Assembly: GCA_947034895.1 (NCBI GenBank)
Contig: OX344765.1
Coordinates: 43,591,001 to 43,655,000 of the forward strand
Length of the DNA: 64,000 nt
Source of the DNA: Rhytidiadelphus loreus
Taxonomy: Eukaryota; Streptophyta; Bryopsida; Hypnales; Hylocomiaceae
Direction of reading: 5' to 3'
How positions within the stretch are numbered: the first letter of the stretch is position 1; each line of letters begins with the position of its first letter. Shown here in pieces: positions 37,201 to 51,400 of this stretch. The translations under genes were made by a program, and so were the position numbers. The notes below the pieces were generated by a model. That model saw only the letters and a program-made list of their open reading frames with translations, did no database searches and was not told where the DNA came from.

Positions 37201-39382
37201 TGTTCACAACTCGACTTAGGAGTGCGAGTGCTCGCATATTCCGCTTCTTCCAGCACCTAGGTACCGGTAGCTTTGTCCTTCACCTTATCCCTGCGCGTTT
37301 TTTTTAACATGTTAAAACGCGACAAAGGAGCACGCGTGTTCTCAAAGGAGGCTAGAAACCTGTTGAAGTTGATTGGAAGCAGACCCGATAATGTTCCGGC
37401 AAAACAGCCGAAAGTATGGCGGAGAAAATAACCACCTCAATGGTTTCTAAACGCTCTAAGCGCAAGAAGCTAATGCAATCACAGCGAAACCGCAACTAAG
37501 GCTATCAACGACAGAACTTTAGAGAGCAGCAGAGTACCATCAACGGTCCAAAAGCAGGTACACCTTCTACTGAAACCCACAATTCCGCTGATACAACGAA
37601 AACAACGTGGTATAAGACGATTTTGAGACACGCAAACCCAGCAAGGAACGAAAAGAACAACTAAAACTGCCAATTTTGCTCTTAGATTCCGAACACCACA
37701 CTGAGAAATGTCGCCCCCCTGCGTAAGAGAGATACAGAGAGGACACCATAGCCAGATCCACTGATAACAAGTATCATTCTGTCAGTCAAATGCTTGCGCA
37801 GAGTCTCACCTTCAAGCTTACGAGTTACGAGTTCCTGTCGATGTAACCCTAGACGTCGTCGAGAACCATGCAATCATGTAAGGTGCAAGGCCGGTGCGAC
37901 CACTCCGCAATAATGGAGGGTCGGCGAAGACGGCAGCTGTCGCGCAGAGGGTGATGATACGTAAGTCTCTCGCCCACTAACCCGAACTCGCATTCTATTC
38001 TATCAAAAAAACCGCACGAGACAATCCAGTGTAAACTCCAACTGAGCTCACCATAGCCGCCAGATTTCAAATTACTAGTGTCAGAAGCAGCTCACCTAAA
38101 AACGTAGACTACAAACCGCAGAATGGGCGGAGCGCCCAAATGGTCTCCCAAACCTTGATGGGCGCATCATGACATCCCGTCCCTGACCTGCACATCGAGC
38201 AGACCGCTCTCGGCAGGATCGTTATGGCAGTTGCAGAGATTGACGGAAGAAATATAGTCTCTCTGCCATTTCGGCACTAAGCTTAACTTAATGTATTGGA
38301 AACTGAGTGATTCTGCACCAAAAAGCCAAGCTGCCCAAGCACACTTAGTTGAGACAGTACGACTGTTGCAGGTGTGTCCCCATTGATACAGTGTACATGT
38401 CCAATGTCGACAAATGGAAGCCTACTGAAGACTTTGGGCTATGGAGAAGTCCCGGGCTACCGGTGATTGAGGTCGCGCAGGAAAAGTCCCGGCAAACAGG
38501 AAAGGACACGCCGGGAACTGTTTGCCTCACTTGGCTGGCAGGCAGATTGATTGCATGCGGGAAGGCCCCAGCCACTCTTTATTTTCGAAAAGCGGCTACG
38601 CTCCCACATCGGGAACTGGTATGAAGCTGTGGTGAGATTTCGAAGTTTTGTGTTTTCAAAATGTGCTACTGTAGCCAAATATTCTTAAGTCGTTCTATGA
38701 GTGCACCGATCGTACTGTTTATCTGACAACATGTTAGAGACAGGATATGATTTGGATTCAATCACTGTGCTTGAGAATGGTGAAACAGCCTACGCAGTCT
38801 ACTTGCTCACCAATATCAATATGGCAGTTAGTGTAGGAGCTATTGAAACGGGGATTTATTCGTGCCAGTTTCACTGAGTTGAGTTTTTGGGGAATAAAAA
38901 TGGAACAATTAACAAAGGAATTTTCCATTTTCGAATGGATAAAATTGCCAAAATGTTTTGATTTCAAAATAGGATAATTTTGTCACATTCGGATATTTAT
39001 TTTTAGATTGGGAATGATACATTTGAAAATTTGAAAATTTGAAAATTACTTTTACTTTATTATAATGTGCCTTGTGCCATTGCCACAACATAATAAAATT
39101 AAAATTAAAGTAATTTTCTAATTTTAAAAAACTTTGAAATTCAGTATCTTTTCTACCATGAGTTAGAACCCCACAAAATTACGATATGAGTAAAATCTAG
39201 ACATCAAATCTTCATTTTTACAATTTTTTTTTTGCTCCCATCCCTTAGAATTCTTTAGTGAATCAACTAGGAGATGGGCCCAAGATGTAACTAAAGGGGC
39301 TCCTTTCAAGAATGTTATGTGAGTTTCCTCTCAATATTAAGTTGAATTTTACAAGTTTGCAAGCATAAAATTCTAATATTTA
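37201..39382. other. Intergenic, upstream of the GIL1/IRKI-like gene
   Basis: 37.2-38.7 kb is GC-balanced, consistent with promoter and 5' leader of the minus-strand gene. Short open frames on both strands (up to 91 codons) are unrecognised. 38.75-39.38 kb is AT-rich. Confidence 0.45.
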
Positions 39383-39800
39383 GAGCATCACCACTCTTTC
39401 ATTGGGAAGGGGTCTATCTCGGTCTGTGGCAAGCTTGGCTTCCTAAATCTCCCCCATGGCCCCTCTGCAAATACATACAAGAAAGAAAAGAGCCCAACCT
39501 TTTTAAAATGAGCCCTCAACCCTCCATCTTGATGGGGCCCTCCAATCTCTTTACCAAACTCGGATTCTACCAATTTGGCTATGTTTTTGTAACACTTTTT
39601 GAAATGTCTAACAATTATAGCAACTCCCACCAATGAGATTGCAAAGTTATAGCGCACATCCAATAATCATTTTGAATATTGTGAAGAAATGGAGAGAAAG
39701 GGTAGGGAACTACTTTGTTGATGGAGCTTGGAAAGGACAATTGAACCCCACAAAAAGCCATTTGGCAAGGCAGTTTCACCGTGAAAGGGTGGAGATGCTC
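39383..39800 (+). mobile_element. Tourist-like MITE, copy 2, with TTA target duplication
   Basis: Ends GAGCATCACCACTCTTTCAT and GTGAAAGGGTGGAGATGCTC are inverted. TTA lies immediately outside both ends (39380-39382 and 39801-39803), the trinucleotide duplication of PIF/Harbinger-type Tourist elements. 418 bp, aligned end to end with 12075-12490 in the same orientation. Non-coding. Confidence 0.85.
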
Positions 39801-42138
39801 TTATGGTCCTAGTGGAGTGCGTGATGTTTTCTGACAGAAATCACTGCCTGACAGGAATACTTACAGCATGATGGTTCTCATCAAGCACCGTTTTATTACG
39901 AACTTGTGCACTTCCAGGACGGTGGCTCACTGCAAATGTAACATGGATAACTAATATTCTTGGTTATAATTATTACATCCTTGAATAAATCAGTTATACA
40001 TTACCAATAGACCGTGATAATGAACCGAGCAGTTTGCAAGTTAAAGTTTTATACCTGAGATTACGATGGACTTTCATTTTTCAGCTCTGCAACTAATGAA
40101 GGAAGCATGGGAATATTGTGGGAATATTGTTTGAGTAGGTATGAAATTAATAATAAGGTATGAAGACGCATTATGGACCCACCTCAATTTAGACCCCTAG
40201 TTGAGGACTCAATTTTGTTCTCTTGCATCCTAATATATAGTATAAACTAGTATGATATTTGTTGTTGCTACATCCATTGGGATGTCAATCCTTTAAAAAT
40301 AAAAATAAAAGTTATTTATTTATTTATTTATAATTCATAAAACTTCCTAATTCAATATATTTGTCTTGCCATGAGTCGGAACGCTACAAAACAAAATTTG
40401 TGGACCCTTCCCTACAAAGAGCTTTTTGACAATACCAAGAATGTGATCTGTGGACGGACGGTTCCAGAGATCTCACTATAATAAACAAAACAAAACAAGT
40501 AACACGATTTAAGGTATAGATTGCACAGAATGTAGAATTGGAACTCAAAGGATTGGAATTGGGTTGAAAAGTCACCATTTCATGAAGTCAATAAACACCA
40601 CCTTGCAGTTTCTACACAAAAGGTTCATTCATTCATTATTCCATAATCTCAAGCGATACTTTGGGATTGCCAAAGGAACTGTGTAGAGAGCCGCATTAGC
40701 ATCCAAAAGGTCAAGAATTGTCACCCTAGGGTCCACAATGAAAAGCTATGTGATTTTGCTTTGATCACCTATGATGTGCCATTGTCATCGTGTCTTTCTT
40801 TTTAAAAAAAAACGTTGACCAAAATAATTGTGAAATATTCCCTGATTCGCCTTTCTTTCCTTTCTTTTGTAAAAACAATTCTGTAAATCCACTGAGTGAA
40901 ACCACGAGCAGTGACCAAAGGATCCAAAATGGACTTCGTACCTTACTGAAGAAGTATCTGACAGTACAATACCACAATCTTTCGTGGGAATCCCGAAGTA
41001 TATCTTCCTACACCCTTTGTCATGGCATGTGTGGACACTTCCATTCGTTGAGAATCCAGCACTCCTTTCTCGAAGGTAGGAGTATTTGATTTGATTTTCA
41101 CTTTTCAATTTACATTATTTTAGCAGCACTCCTAAATGATCACATTTGCAAAGCTTGACTGAGTTTGGCTATGTGCATAATAACAGAATTGGAAATAATA
41201 TTGTCTCCAACATTTAGGAGTGTTGCAGATAAGGTACCCTTCGCAAATGACACTCTGTAATTCAACACTCTGTAATTGCGTATCTTCAGAACCTGTTGTG
41301 TTGTATTCACATCTGATTGGACAAAAGAAGTAGAGTAACATAAACTGTAGAGAACCTTGTGAGAACATGGCGTGGACATAGCTGGCAAGTGATAGATACC
41401 CTTGGTACCTCCTGTCAGAAGTATGACAAACTGTGAATGGACAGCCTATTCATATCAATAGAAGCCCATTTGTCCCCGATGCAGTGACGTCAGTGAGGGT
41501 TCAGTGTATCATATACATTCACACATTCACAGAACTGGCCAACTACAGGAATGCCATGATCGACTGATTGAGGTTCCAGAACTGGTCAATGTATTGATCC
41601 AAATAACTTTACAAGAGCTGCAACCGACACCAAAGGGGAAGAGACACCAAAAAGAAAAAATACATAACGTTGATCGATGCATGAGGGTCGCATCAAGCAC
41701 TTGTAAACTAAAGGCAGCCTACATTAATCAATGTCACATGATCTCAATGTCCCTGGCCACCATATCCGATTCCTACACCGTAAGCTTTCTGTCCCAAGCA
41801 CTCTAATGTACCTCCCTATATACACAAACTACGTTCCCCTTCCTCATTGCCAATATGCATGACTCGTCTAGAGCAGATTACAGGCCGGTATTTCATACTT
41901 AGCAAAGGATCCAATGAATCTTGCCAGTGGTGTGACTAGTTTCCCTCAAGATAGATCACAAGATGATGACTATCGGGATTCAGTGTCTGAGGGAAAAATT
42001 CAGGGTGCATAGAAAGGATTCAGAGTCAAGCAAGGGAAGGATACAGGGTCCAAAGTCCATTTGCAGAATTCAGGGGATCAAGGGAAGGGTTCTGGATCTA
42101 AGGGAAGGGATCCGGGTCCAGGAGAAGAATTCAAAGGT
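39801..42138. other. Intergenic, includes CSLD 3' region
   Basis: No gene recognised. The stretch 41985-42138, just past the CSLD stop, is a purine-rich imperfect repeat (AAGGGAAGG, GGGTCC and GATTCAGG/GAATTCAGG phrases recur) and is probably CSLD 3' untranslated sequence. Confidence 0.45.
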
Positions 42139-45100
42139 TCAAGGGAAAGTGAAGCCGTAGCCTCCATTGCCAGCGGAGCCTTGAGGGGGACTGATGTACA
42201 CCCAGAGAAGAGAAATGATAACAGACAGCAAGCCGGACCAAACATAGATAATGGTAGGGGTCTTCCCCCTTCGCCCCATGAGTCCCTTGGCAAACGGGTA
42301 CAGATGGGCCAGCACCCAGAATGAGAAGAAGACCCCACCAAGAAGCTTGCTCCACTCAGGGATAGTACTATAAACCTGGCGAGAAGTCCCCACAGCAATG
42401 GCCACAGCGTTCGTGAGCATCACAGTAATAGGAGGAATCATGAGCGCACTCCACTTCACCACATACAGATCCGCATACTCGTCACCTTCTTCGTCCGCGC
42501 CGGACTTGGACGTGAGCGTGAAGGAGATGTCTACGCCCGCAATGACTTTGAGAAAGCCCTGGAAGACCGCTGCCAGATGCGCACTGGTGCCCCCGATCAC
42601 CCAGAACTGCTCATTCCGCCACCACTCTTCTAATGTAATCCCCGACCACTTGACTTCGAGGATGGCGAGCAGGCACAGGGTGACGCTGATGGTGAGGAGG
42701 TAGACGAGGAACGTGATGTTGAGCTGGTACACGATGAACTGGCCGGAGAAGAGAGAGAGGGCTGGGAGAAAGCAATACACGAGAAGGAAGATGGACGTGA
42801 AGGGGTAGATGCCCACGTTCAGGTACGCGATTCGTTGCAATAACTTTAACCGTGTGCTTGCGAGAAGTGCGTTGTTCCGGGAGAAGAAAATCTCAACGGA
42901 TCCCGTTGCCCACCGCAATACCTGCACAGAAACCAAAGAGACTAGATGTTAGAATAGTTATGTGAGCTTGATCAACGTCTTCCACATGTTCCTCATTGAT
43001 GATAGTATCATAACTTTCTTGAGTATTAGTTGCATGGCACCTTCAGAGATCAGTCAACGCCAACAAAGACTTTTATGAGCAAATTTACGCCAAATCGAGA
43101 GGAATTGAAGCATTGATAGGTGTAAAGACGATAGCCCACTGGCTTGAAGAGCTCTCAAATGCTCAAATTGAGCTAAAAAACTATGCAAAACAAGATGTCA
43201 AAGATTCTTTTCCATGGCAATTTAGAGGATGCTAAACAAGGATTCTCTAGGATGCTGAATGTGCAATTGAAAACATGGGTGGTGGATCTGATCGTGCTGG
43301 AATTTAAGGGGCGAGCTGAGTTGCTGACCTGGTGCAACCTATCAGTCAGATTGATGGGAGCTGTTCCCCGAAACGCATCCCGCTTGGTGACGCAGTAAAT
43401 GGATCGCCAGCCACGGTTATGCATTCGGAAGCCAGTGACGACATCCTCCGTGACGGACCCGTAAATCCAGCCCACGCGTCCACCCCACTCGGTCTTGTCT
43501 TCGTAGAAGCACGAAATGACGTTGATGGCTTCGGCGACGATGGTGGCGTCCAGGGGCACACGAGCTCTAGTCAGAGCCCCTGGAGGCCGGCCATTGGGGA
43601 CACCGTGGTCTTGGAGAGGTTGCCCTTGGAACTGGGCAACTGGAATGGAAGCAGAAAACATTGCGCTGTCTCCGTATCTCTTGGGCAACATCAGGGCCTC
43701 AATGTCATCATCTTCGTCGTCGCTTGTGGAGCCATTCATGACGTTCACTTCCACCTCTCGCTTCATGGCCTGCTTTTTCTTCTTTTTCCCTCCACAACAG
43801 AGGGTTTTCCAACAACCGGGATGCTCGTTGAACCGAGGGGGGTCGAACCCGTATAATGCAGTCCTGCGGAATACACACCCTGTGCCAACGTAGACAGGTC
43901 CTTGCAACCCATCTAATGCCCTCATATTGACGTCGAAGAAGACTGTATTGTGGTTTGCATATCTGGGTCAAGACCGGACGTCCAGAAGAAGTTAGCTTCG
44001 AGACCAATGACTGAAAAGCAATTAAGTCAAGTTCTCTTAAACAGAGCAAAACTAGGATCTGAGCTATGTGCACATGATGAGAATTAATTTCATTGATGTT
44101 TTTGGTTGTTGCCAAGAAAAATGCGGAAGCCAACACATAGGTAATTTCGGAATGCTTGGAGTTGTTCGTGTTGAATTAATTACGAATTTTCAAAGCTACA
44201 ATAGTGTCTTTGGTTTCTCAAAGCCTGCACTAGACTTCGCTTACTCTGACTTTCTTAACGTTTGAAAAAGCCTGGCATGAGAAGGGCAAAACCAAGGATC
44301 TAACCACGAATGAAATAATTGGTTTAAGGTTGCTACTTGAATGAGATTGAGTGGAATTACACATGCATGTCTTAAGGAGTCAAGTGGGATCGGGACATGA
44401 ATCCTTCTGCTTGTGGCAGAAGAAGGATGAATTTCACCAGCAATGATAAAGAGCTCATAGAAAGTTGCATGACGTGCGTACCTATCATTCGGGTCGACGC
44501 CTTCGAATCTCTGGGGAAACTGAACGAAGCATATGCGATCACCACCCCGGTCCATGAAGAAGCACATGGCCTCTCGCAGGGCAAGGGAGTTGTAAATGTA
44601 GTGATCGCAATCCAGGTTGAGGATGAATGGTCCATTGGACATGATGGCGCTGGTGCGCACAAGCGCGTTCATGGCGCCAGCTTTCTTGTTGTGGTCATAT
44701 CCCGGCCGCTTTTCACGAGACACATACACCAACATGGGGAGGCGGATGTCAACGCCTGTGGTGTCGATGATATTCTCCTCGTCTGTGCTTCCCATCAGAG
44801 GTTCGTGTGTCGGAGGAGCCAACATCACCTACATTGCAAACCAATACGCGCGGTACTTTTAGTATCAAACTAGAAACACTGTTATAATGTGAACCCCTGA
44901 AGGAACAAGAATTCATAGTAAGTTTGACATGAATAATTCAAATTGATCATATTGCGAAAAAAAGAAGTCAGATAGCGCATAGGTTCAGTTCAGTAAGAGC
45001 ATCGCAGGTGTGGGTCGTAAACAAGTAAAATCGGACAAAACAGAGTTCCTTGACTTAGAACTTAAAACTGCTAAAAGAAACATGAGGCCTAAATTGAGCA

Positions 45101-47437
45101 TCTTGGTCCTTCGGGGGATAATTCTGCAGTAAACTTCCAGAAGAGGAATACTTTTAGGAACTTAGGGTCGAAGTACCTGAATAATGCCTGCATGGTCACC
45201 TCGTCCGTGTTCTTGTCCACACTGCGTCCAAGTGCCAGGCCAGTGCGTACCGTCAGCCATCCAAGTAGCCTTGGGCACTTTGAGCTGCTCCAAAGGATCA
45301 CTACCCGACTCCATCTGCGAGCGCTTGGCACGAAGCTCCTCATGTGCATTGTAAGCTTCAGATCTCCTTCGAATGGCATCCGGAAGGCCATTGATACGCA
45401 CCTTGAACTCATCATACTCCCGTTTCACGCGTCGCCTGTCTTTCACGAAGTCTTGACGCAGCTTATTCTTGGTGGGATCCCCTTTAAGCAGAAAGTAAGT
45501 CTCCGGATTCCTTGGCTCGATGTTATGTTTCCGACAGAAAGGCACCCAGATTCTTGAGAAGCTCGCAGCTTCGGCCAAGGCTTCAAATGACAACAAGGAG
45601 CCCCCATCGTCGGATAAGTAGCAGGAAAGCTTCTCCAGAGGGTAGTCGGCAGCGAGAATGGAGAGGATGGTATTGCCTGTTGTCAGAGGGGGCTCCTTCT
45701 CAGGATCAGCTGAGGAGACGAACACGTCAATGCCTGGGAGGTCGGAGCGGCCGTCAGGATTTACTGGTGATGGGAGCTCGAATTTCTCCTTCAGCACTTG
45801 GAGATCGGTCATCCTGTTGATGGGACAGAGCTTCGGGAGCTGGTCGAGGATCCAGGAAAATGCAAACCAAATCTCACAAACCACCGACATCCCCCATAGC
45901 CACATTGCGTCGGGGTTGTCGTGCTTCACTCGCCATGTCAGGAAGAGCGCCAACACTACCATCCGAATCACCACCAGGAGTCTGCAGAGGCATCATCATC
46001 GCGGTATTAATTCACAACCCTGATTCCCTATGAGCAAATACAAATCACGAACTAATCAGATGGACATCCTGTTTTGACTAACAATTCTGTACTAATCAAT
46101 GCACATCCCTCTACAACCCTCTCTAATGACGACACCCTCTGTAATTGCACATTCCCTGGACTGTATATCCTAAGGAACTTTCATGTTGCGTGTTCAACTT
46201 CTACATTTCAAGCTGTGAACACATAGTGAAATTGCGTTTAGAAGCCCATTTTCCATTTGTCCATTTTCCCACTAGAGAGTATTGAGTACTGCCTATACAG
46301 TCACAAACCTTGATCACAACAGGCGCGCTAAGATACATAACCACCACATGTACCATTGATGAACACCCCTGATTAATTGTAAGTGCGCATCAACTGGCAG
46401 ATGGAGTTTCTGTTTAAATTAATCCTACTTCGCACTAATATAATCACATTCCTTGTTCACCGATTAGTTGGTAGTTGGATATATCGACCCCAGGATGCTC
46501 ACCTGTACGGGCTGAGGATCCCAGCAGATATAGAGATTTTTCTCGTCAGCGGCTTTTTGGATTTATCGACAAAAGTAGCAGGCGCGGCGCCCATGCCATT
46601 GTTCCCTCCATTGAAATCTTTCGTCCATACCGCATTCCCACACCCGTAAGTCCCTTTCGTTTCATACAACCACCTCGAGTGATCAAAGCTACTGGAGTTT
46701 TGATGCATCAGCAGTCCCGTCTTGTTCGTTTTTAAAAGGCTCAACCTTCGTTCCATTCTCGCAGGATTCGCATCCGTATTCATACTCATCGGCGGCAAGG
46801 AGCTGAAGCTCGTCGTCCTGGGGGAGTCTTCCACATCTGCGCTTTTGTAATCCTCCTTACACCCAGGACACTTGGGAGGAACATTCCCTAAAGAATCAAT
46901 GTAACACTCCCTGCAGATGCGAAAACTGCACTCACAGGGAAAAAGCTCCTCCCCGCGTTCGTCACGAAGCGACTTCCCGTCACACCCAGGAACAGCACAA
47001 ACAGTGCCCCGAGCGCAGGCTAGTTGCGGGTGGTTTCCTTCGAGCTCCATCATCTTCTCCATCACGTGGCCGCGCGTCATGCTGTTGAAGCCACCAGTGA
47101 AGATGGTGCTGGACACGAATTGCTGCTCGGCTTTGCCTACCAGTCCTGGGTCGACCATGGGACGTACTGTGGGAGTTTGGGTCGTCCCGGACATGCTCTG
47201 GAAGTCTGGGGTGGCGGGGATATGAACTGTGTAGGCGAACTCGGAGCTGACCTCGCCGCCGAGCTCGCTCTCGTCGCGGGAGAGAGAGACATAGTGGCCG
47301 CTGGAGGTGCGGCGAGTGGTGTTGGTCGATGCGGGGGAGCTTGATCGCTCTAAACGAGGACTGGCGCCGCGGGGGATGCTGTAGTTGCGGAAAGATCTGG
47401 TTCCGGGTATGGAAGGAGACGACGCCGGCGACGTCAT
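42139..47437 (-). CDS. CSLD: Cellulose synthase-like D glycosyltransferase (CSLD), 1167 residues
   Basis: CSLD proteins are GT2-family membrane synthases that make beta-1,4-glucan, mainly during tip growth and cell-plate formation. Five exons on the minus strand: 47437-46503, 45981-45177, 44828-44482, 43962-43329, 42921-42139. All introns are GT-AG (348-521 bp) and all junctions keep frame. The RING-like zinc domain uses C147, C152, C168, C170, C175, C178, C190 and C193, with a CSLD-type serine-rich N-terminus before it. Two membrane helices follow at about 313-365. Catalytic residues are all present: DDGG at 436-439, DCDHY at 653-657, TED at 867-869 and QVLRW at 907-911. About six more helices fill 930-1160. 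The CSLD-specific acidic insert ([10 protein letters not shown]) is at 777-786. The start is the first ATG in frame. Length is normal for the family and nothing is broken. Confidence 0.97.
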
Positions 47438-50400
47438 GGCTACTGATCGATCAGTCACAGCACATTCCACTTCTACCTCTTCACCATGAAAATCATACCC
47501 AACCTACTTCGAATTGATATCAAGACAAGTCTAAACTACAGCTGCAATTCACAAGCTGTTTCCACCCAATGCCCAAGCCATTCAACTAACAAGGGCACAG
47601 CACATTCAATTCCACTGCTAACCTTTCACCCAATGCGAAAACCAGCCAAGCAAGAAAGGCGAAAACATTCTGCACATCAACTGTGATCTTGCTACAAAAA
47701 AACTACAAAAAAAGAGCTCAATGTCGTGCGAGGAGATCAACTCATCACCCTAAAACCCCGCAAAATTTTTTTTTTACTGGTTGCTGAGTTCCCAACCTGC
47801 TGCAGTGACCCAGCTATAGACCATCCAAACGCAGGAGGCACACCATCAAAGCATTCACGCTTCTTCGAATTGACATGAACCCCCTCCAGAGACGAGACTC
47901 TAAACTACGGCTGCGATTGAGTCACAACAAAGCTCCCCCCTTGCAGCACCGAATGCCTAAAAACGGGTACAAAAAGATGACCATCAATTCTTGCTGCAAC
48001 TCGAGATACAAATCGGGATGCAACCCCAGAAAACGCAATGTCGTGCTTGCTGCTCTCCACAACATGCAGCAGAAGCTCGTCACCCCCCAAAGTCAGTACG
48101 TCACAAAAGAGCTCCAAACTGACTCATTTCAGGGCCGATTGGCATCCGAGTTGTTCCGATCAGCTCGTCTTTGCGGTGCGATCATGAAGAGAAAGGAAAC
48201 AGGGAGCGGGTACAAGAGAAAATTAGCGAGGTAAGAGTGAGACCATCGCTGGAGCATAGTTGCGGCGGGTTTGGGACTGTGAGAGTAGCAGCAGCTGGAC
48301 TTGGGAAGAAGAGGATCGTATGTACGTATGTATTGGGTTTTGTATTTACGGTTCATGCGGGAAGGCGGGGTCGGTGGAGTGTACATTACGGTGTGTGTAC
48401 GTATGTATGAATGAATGGCGGGGGGATGGATGGTGCAGTTTTCCGTTGGGAGTTCAAATGGGTGGAAGTGGATGATGACTCTGGTTCAGGACTTGCCAGT
48501 TCCAACGGCTAATTTTTTAAGGCAGGGCTAATTCTTGGTTCTTCTGAGCAGCATAAGAAACTCCTTGTGTCAGAATCTGAAATGAATTTCATGTCCTGTT
48601 TATTTTGCAGGAGGATTATTTCCTATAATCTCCTCTTGGTGCATGAAAACTTTGTAATCGGTGATTATGGATTTTTTCATTCATTGATCACATATTTCAT
48701 CCATTTCTAGATGGGCATTTACATTGGGCAATTTCCTCATTGTCAAGAATTTTGAAAAAACACAAGCATTCTTTGTTGGGCTTCACCCTCCTTGTCAGAA
48801 TTCCCTCCGCCTCAGTGATTGCCCTGTACAAAATTATCTTTGTTGAGGAATATTTTGTTTTCACCTCTGTGGAAGTAGGGAGAAATTACATTTTAGAAGT
48901 AGCTTTGCCTTGTCAAACTATAAGCACCTAAAAAAGTTCAAATCCAATCTTAAAAATAGTTTTCTTGAAATCAATAAATTGCCTCTCCACTTTTCACAAA
49001 CCTCCCCCCCAATTTTGCCACCAACAATTTTGATTCTCTTCTTACAATTATTGCACACTTCTCTGTAGAATTCCCAAATTTCTTTTGTTTTTTTATACAA
49101 GGTTTGGCAAATTCTATCAGCATAGGTGTTTGTTTTAATACAATACTAAGGTAAGCTTGCCTATTATGCAACTAATTTGCTATGTGGGTGCCTTGAAGAA
49201 ATTATTGGTCATCGTTTACATTTTTTGGAAATTGAGAAGTTGGATGGAAATCACTTCCAAGTAGAAATAAGCTATTTTAGCAAAAAATTAATTTATTCTA
49301 ATTTTTCAAAGTTTATTGAGATATAATTGATAAAAAAAGAAGTAGGTAGGTCAATGACACAATGACATGTCCCTTCAAAAAGCGCATGCCATGGTGCTAA
49401 TGGTTTGTTGATGGCTAATGGAGTGACCAATAGGCAATGGAATTGGATGAAAAGGAGTGAAAAAATTACTTATTTTAATCTTAACCTTAATTGATGAAAA
49501 GTCTATATTCAAAATGATGGCAAAGCACTTCTGGGGCAATATTTTGCCTAAATAGCTTCTCATTCATCTGAATTAATATTTGAACCTTCAAAAGATTACA
49601 TTCTTTGTGACCAATTTTACTAAAATCAAGGTAAAAGACATATTCAAATCAAAAATATTTTTGCAAAATAATCCTATTTTGTAAATCTTTTAATCCTTAA
49701 TTTCCATTAAATATTAAATGTTCAATGCAAATGTACAAATGTGCTGATCCTACCTTTCACTTACAATATCTAAAATTAACCATAAGCTCTTTTATTCAAA
49801 AGATTCACATTTTAAAGTATTGGAATACCAAGAATAATCAAGTTAGGTGTTGCTTTTGCAATCCAACACACCCAATTATTTTCTTGATGAAACCACTAAT
49901 TCACTTTGATTGTTGGTGCTATGTGATACCAATTCCAACAAACAAGTATGTTGGAGGACTTTTTTCTCATTTTTTATGAAGTGCCAAAGTGGCGATATAA
50001 AATTTCATAGTGGTGCTTCAAATTTCAACATTCATTCACATATTGGATAGAAAATATCTCATTAGCACATATCACATGTGCATAATTCTATTTTCATCCA
50101 CAATCTAATGATTTCATCTAAGATTTCATCTAAGATTCTAGTGAAAAACTTCATGATTTGTTGCCATTTTTAATCAATTTTTTTTTTTTTTTCCTTGCTG
50201 CAATCTGGCACAATACAGTAATGCCAAGAATATCAGCCCTGAGCATGTGGTACTTTACGTGGTACTTTCACCTTTGAAAATTTGAAAACTGGAACTGTCT
50301 GTTGGGTACCAGACTGACTGCGAGTCTGTTGTCCACTTATCATGAGTTCTTGCTCAAACGAAGCTCAACGTTAAGTTAAGCTGACGTTGTAAAAGGCTGA

Positions 50401-50621
50401 TTTCTAACCTCCATTGCATCCGTTCTGCCGTGTAAGATAAGTATTCACGTGCTTGTCAGTTGCTGTTGATTTGTTTACAAAAGTCATGAGTTTTTATTTA
50501 TGGGCAGTGAGTCAAACAAGTGTAAGTTATTCCCCAAATTAAAAACCATACATGGCACACCAAAGTAGTCCATGGCCGGGTTGGCGGGTTCATTATGTTA
50601 ATATGCTAGACAAGCCTACTA
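47438..50621. other. CSLD upstream region and AT-rich intergenic DNA
   Basis: 47.44-48.5 kb is GC-balanced and probably holds the CSLD leader and promoter. Open frames here are unrecognised. From 48.5 to 50.5 kb the DNA is AT-rich with no gene seen. Confidence 0.5.
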
Positions 50622-50836
50622 TCAATCTGAATATCTTGGGGTCAACTCAAAGAGGGACACATATTTTTCAGGAGTGTGTGCTTGTTTCACAAATCGAACC
50701 CAAGTGGAATGGTAAGGTAGAACTACCCATTACCACCCTGATTCGCAATCTGACTATATTGGTTCCAACTTTAGGAAAGACACATATTTTTCAGAGGTGT
50801 GCTCTTGTTTCAAGAGTCAAACCCAAGTGGAATTAT
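50622..50836. repeat. Diverged tandem duplication, about 125-bp period
   Basis: CAATCTGA(A/C)TAT…, GACACATATTTTTCAG and AACCCAAGTGGAAT occur in the same order at 50622-50712 and 50747-50836. The copies are clearly related but diverged. A single open frame runs across both copies without a known domain. Confidence 0.7.
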
Positions 50837-50845
50837 AATTTTTTG

Positions 50846-51400
50846 ATAAAACTGTAATTTCTGTGAATTTCTGAAGTGAAACTGCACAACTGCCACTAGA
50901 CTGGATTGATAAACGTCCTCTTACAACTCAATACCGCTTTCCAATGTACCTAATAGCACTTGAAGATTCACCAATCATTAATTGACACGTTATCTTTTAA
51001 TAGCATTAATAAATTATTGTTGTCAAAATCTGAAGTAGATTTGTATGTTTTTATGACGGAATTGGGATAAAGTTGTAGACCACGGAATTGAATGACTGAC
51101 GGAATTGGGCAGTTCTACCTTAGTTTTCTTATTAAAATTGTAATTTTTTTGAATTTATGAAGTGGTTTGCCCTGAAACTACAAAACCATTCACAGAGTGG
51201 AGTTATAAACATCCTATAAACAACCCATAACTGCTCTCTCCTATATTAAATGGTACTTAAGTGTTCACCATTAAAGGATTGACAAGTTACTTCTTGTTGG
51301 CATTGATGCAATGATTTTGTTAGAAAATGAACAAATTTGGATTATTTTTTGGATGGGATTGGGGCCAAAAGTAGGATGATGGAATTAGATAGCAAATGGA
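50846..51400. repeat. Diverged tandem duplication, about 290-bp period
   Basis: 50846-51110 and 51135-51400 share, in order, TAAAA(C/T)TGTAATTT, TGAATTT(C/A)TGAAGTG, GATTCACCA/GTTCACCA, TTGACA(C/A)GTTA(T/C)CTT and a closing GGAATTGGG/GGGATTGGGG segment. Non-coding, strongly diverged, so an old duplication. Confidence 0.6.

Noticed and set aside
36990..37256. Repetitive 88-codon frame overlapping the start of the GIL1/IRKI-like gene
   Set aside because: It is the 42-bp repeat read in another frame; a 42-bp unit stays open in several frames automatically.
43332..43856. 174-codon plus-strand open frame
   Set aside because: Antisense shadow of CSLD exon 4, which is unambiguous.
44397..44873. 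158-codon plus-strand open frame
   Set aside because: Antisense to CSLD exon 3 and its flanking introns.
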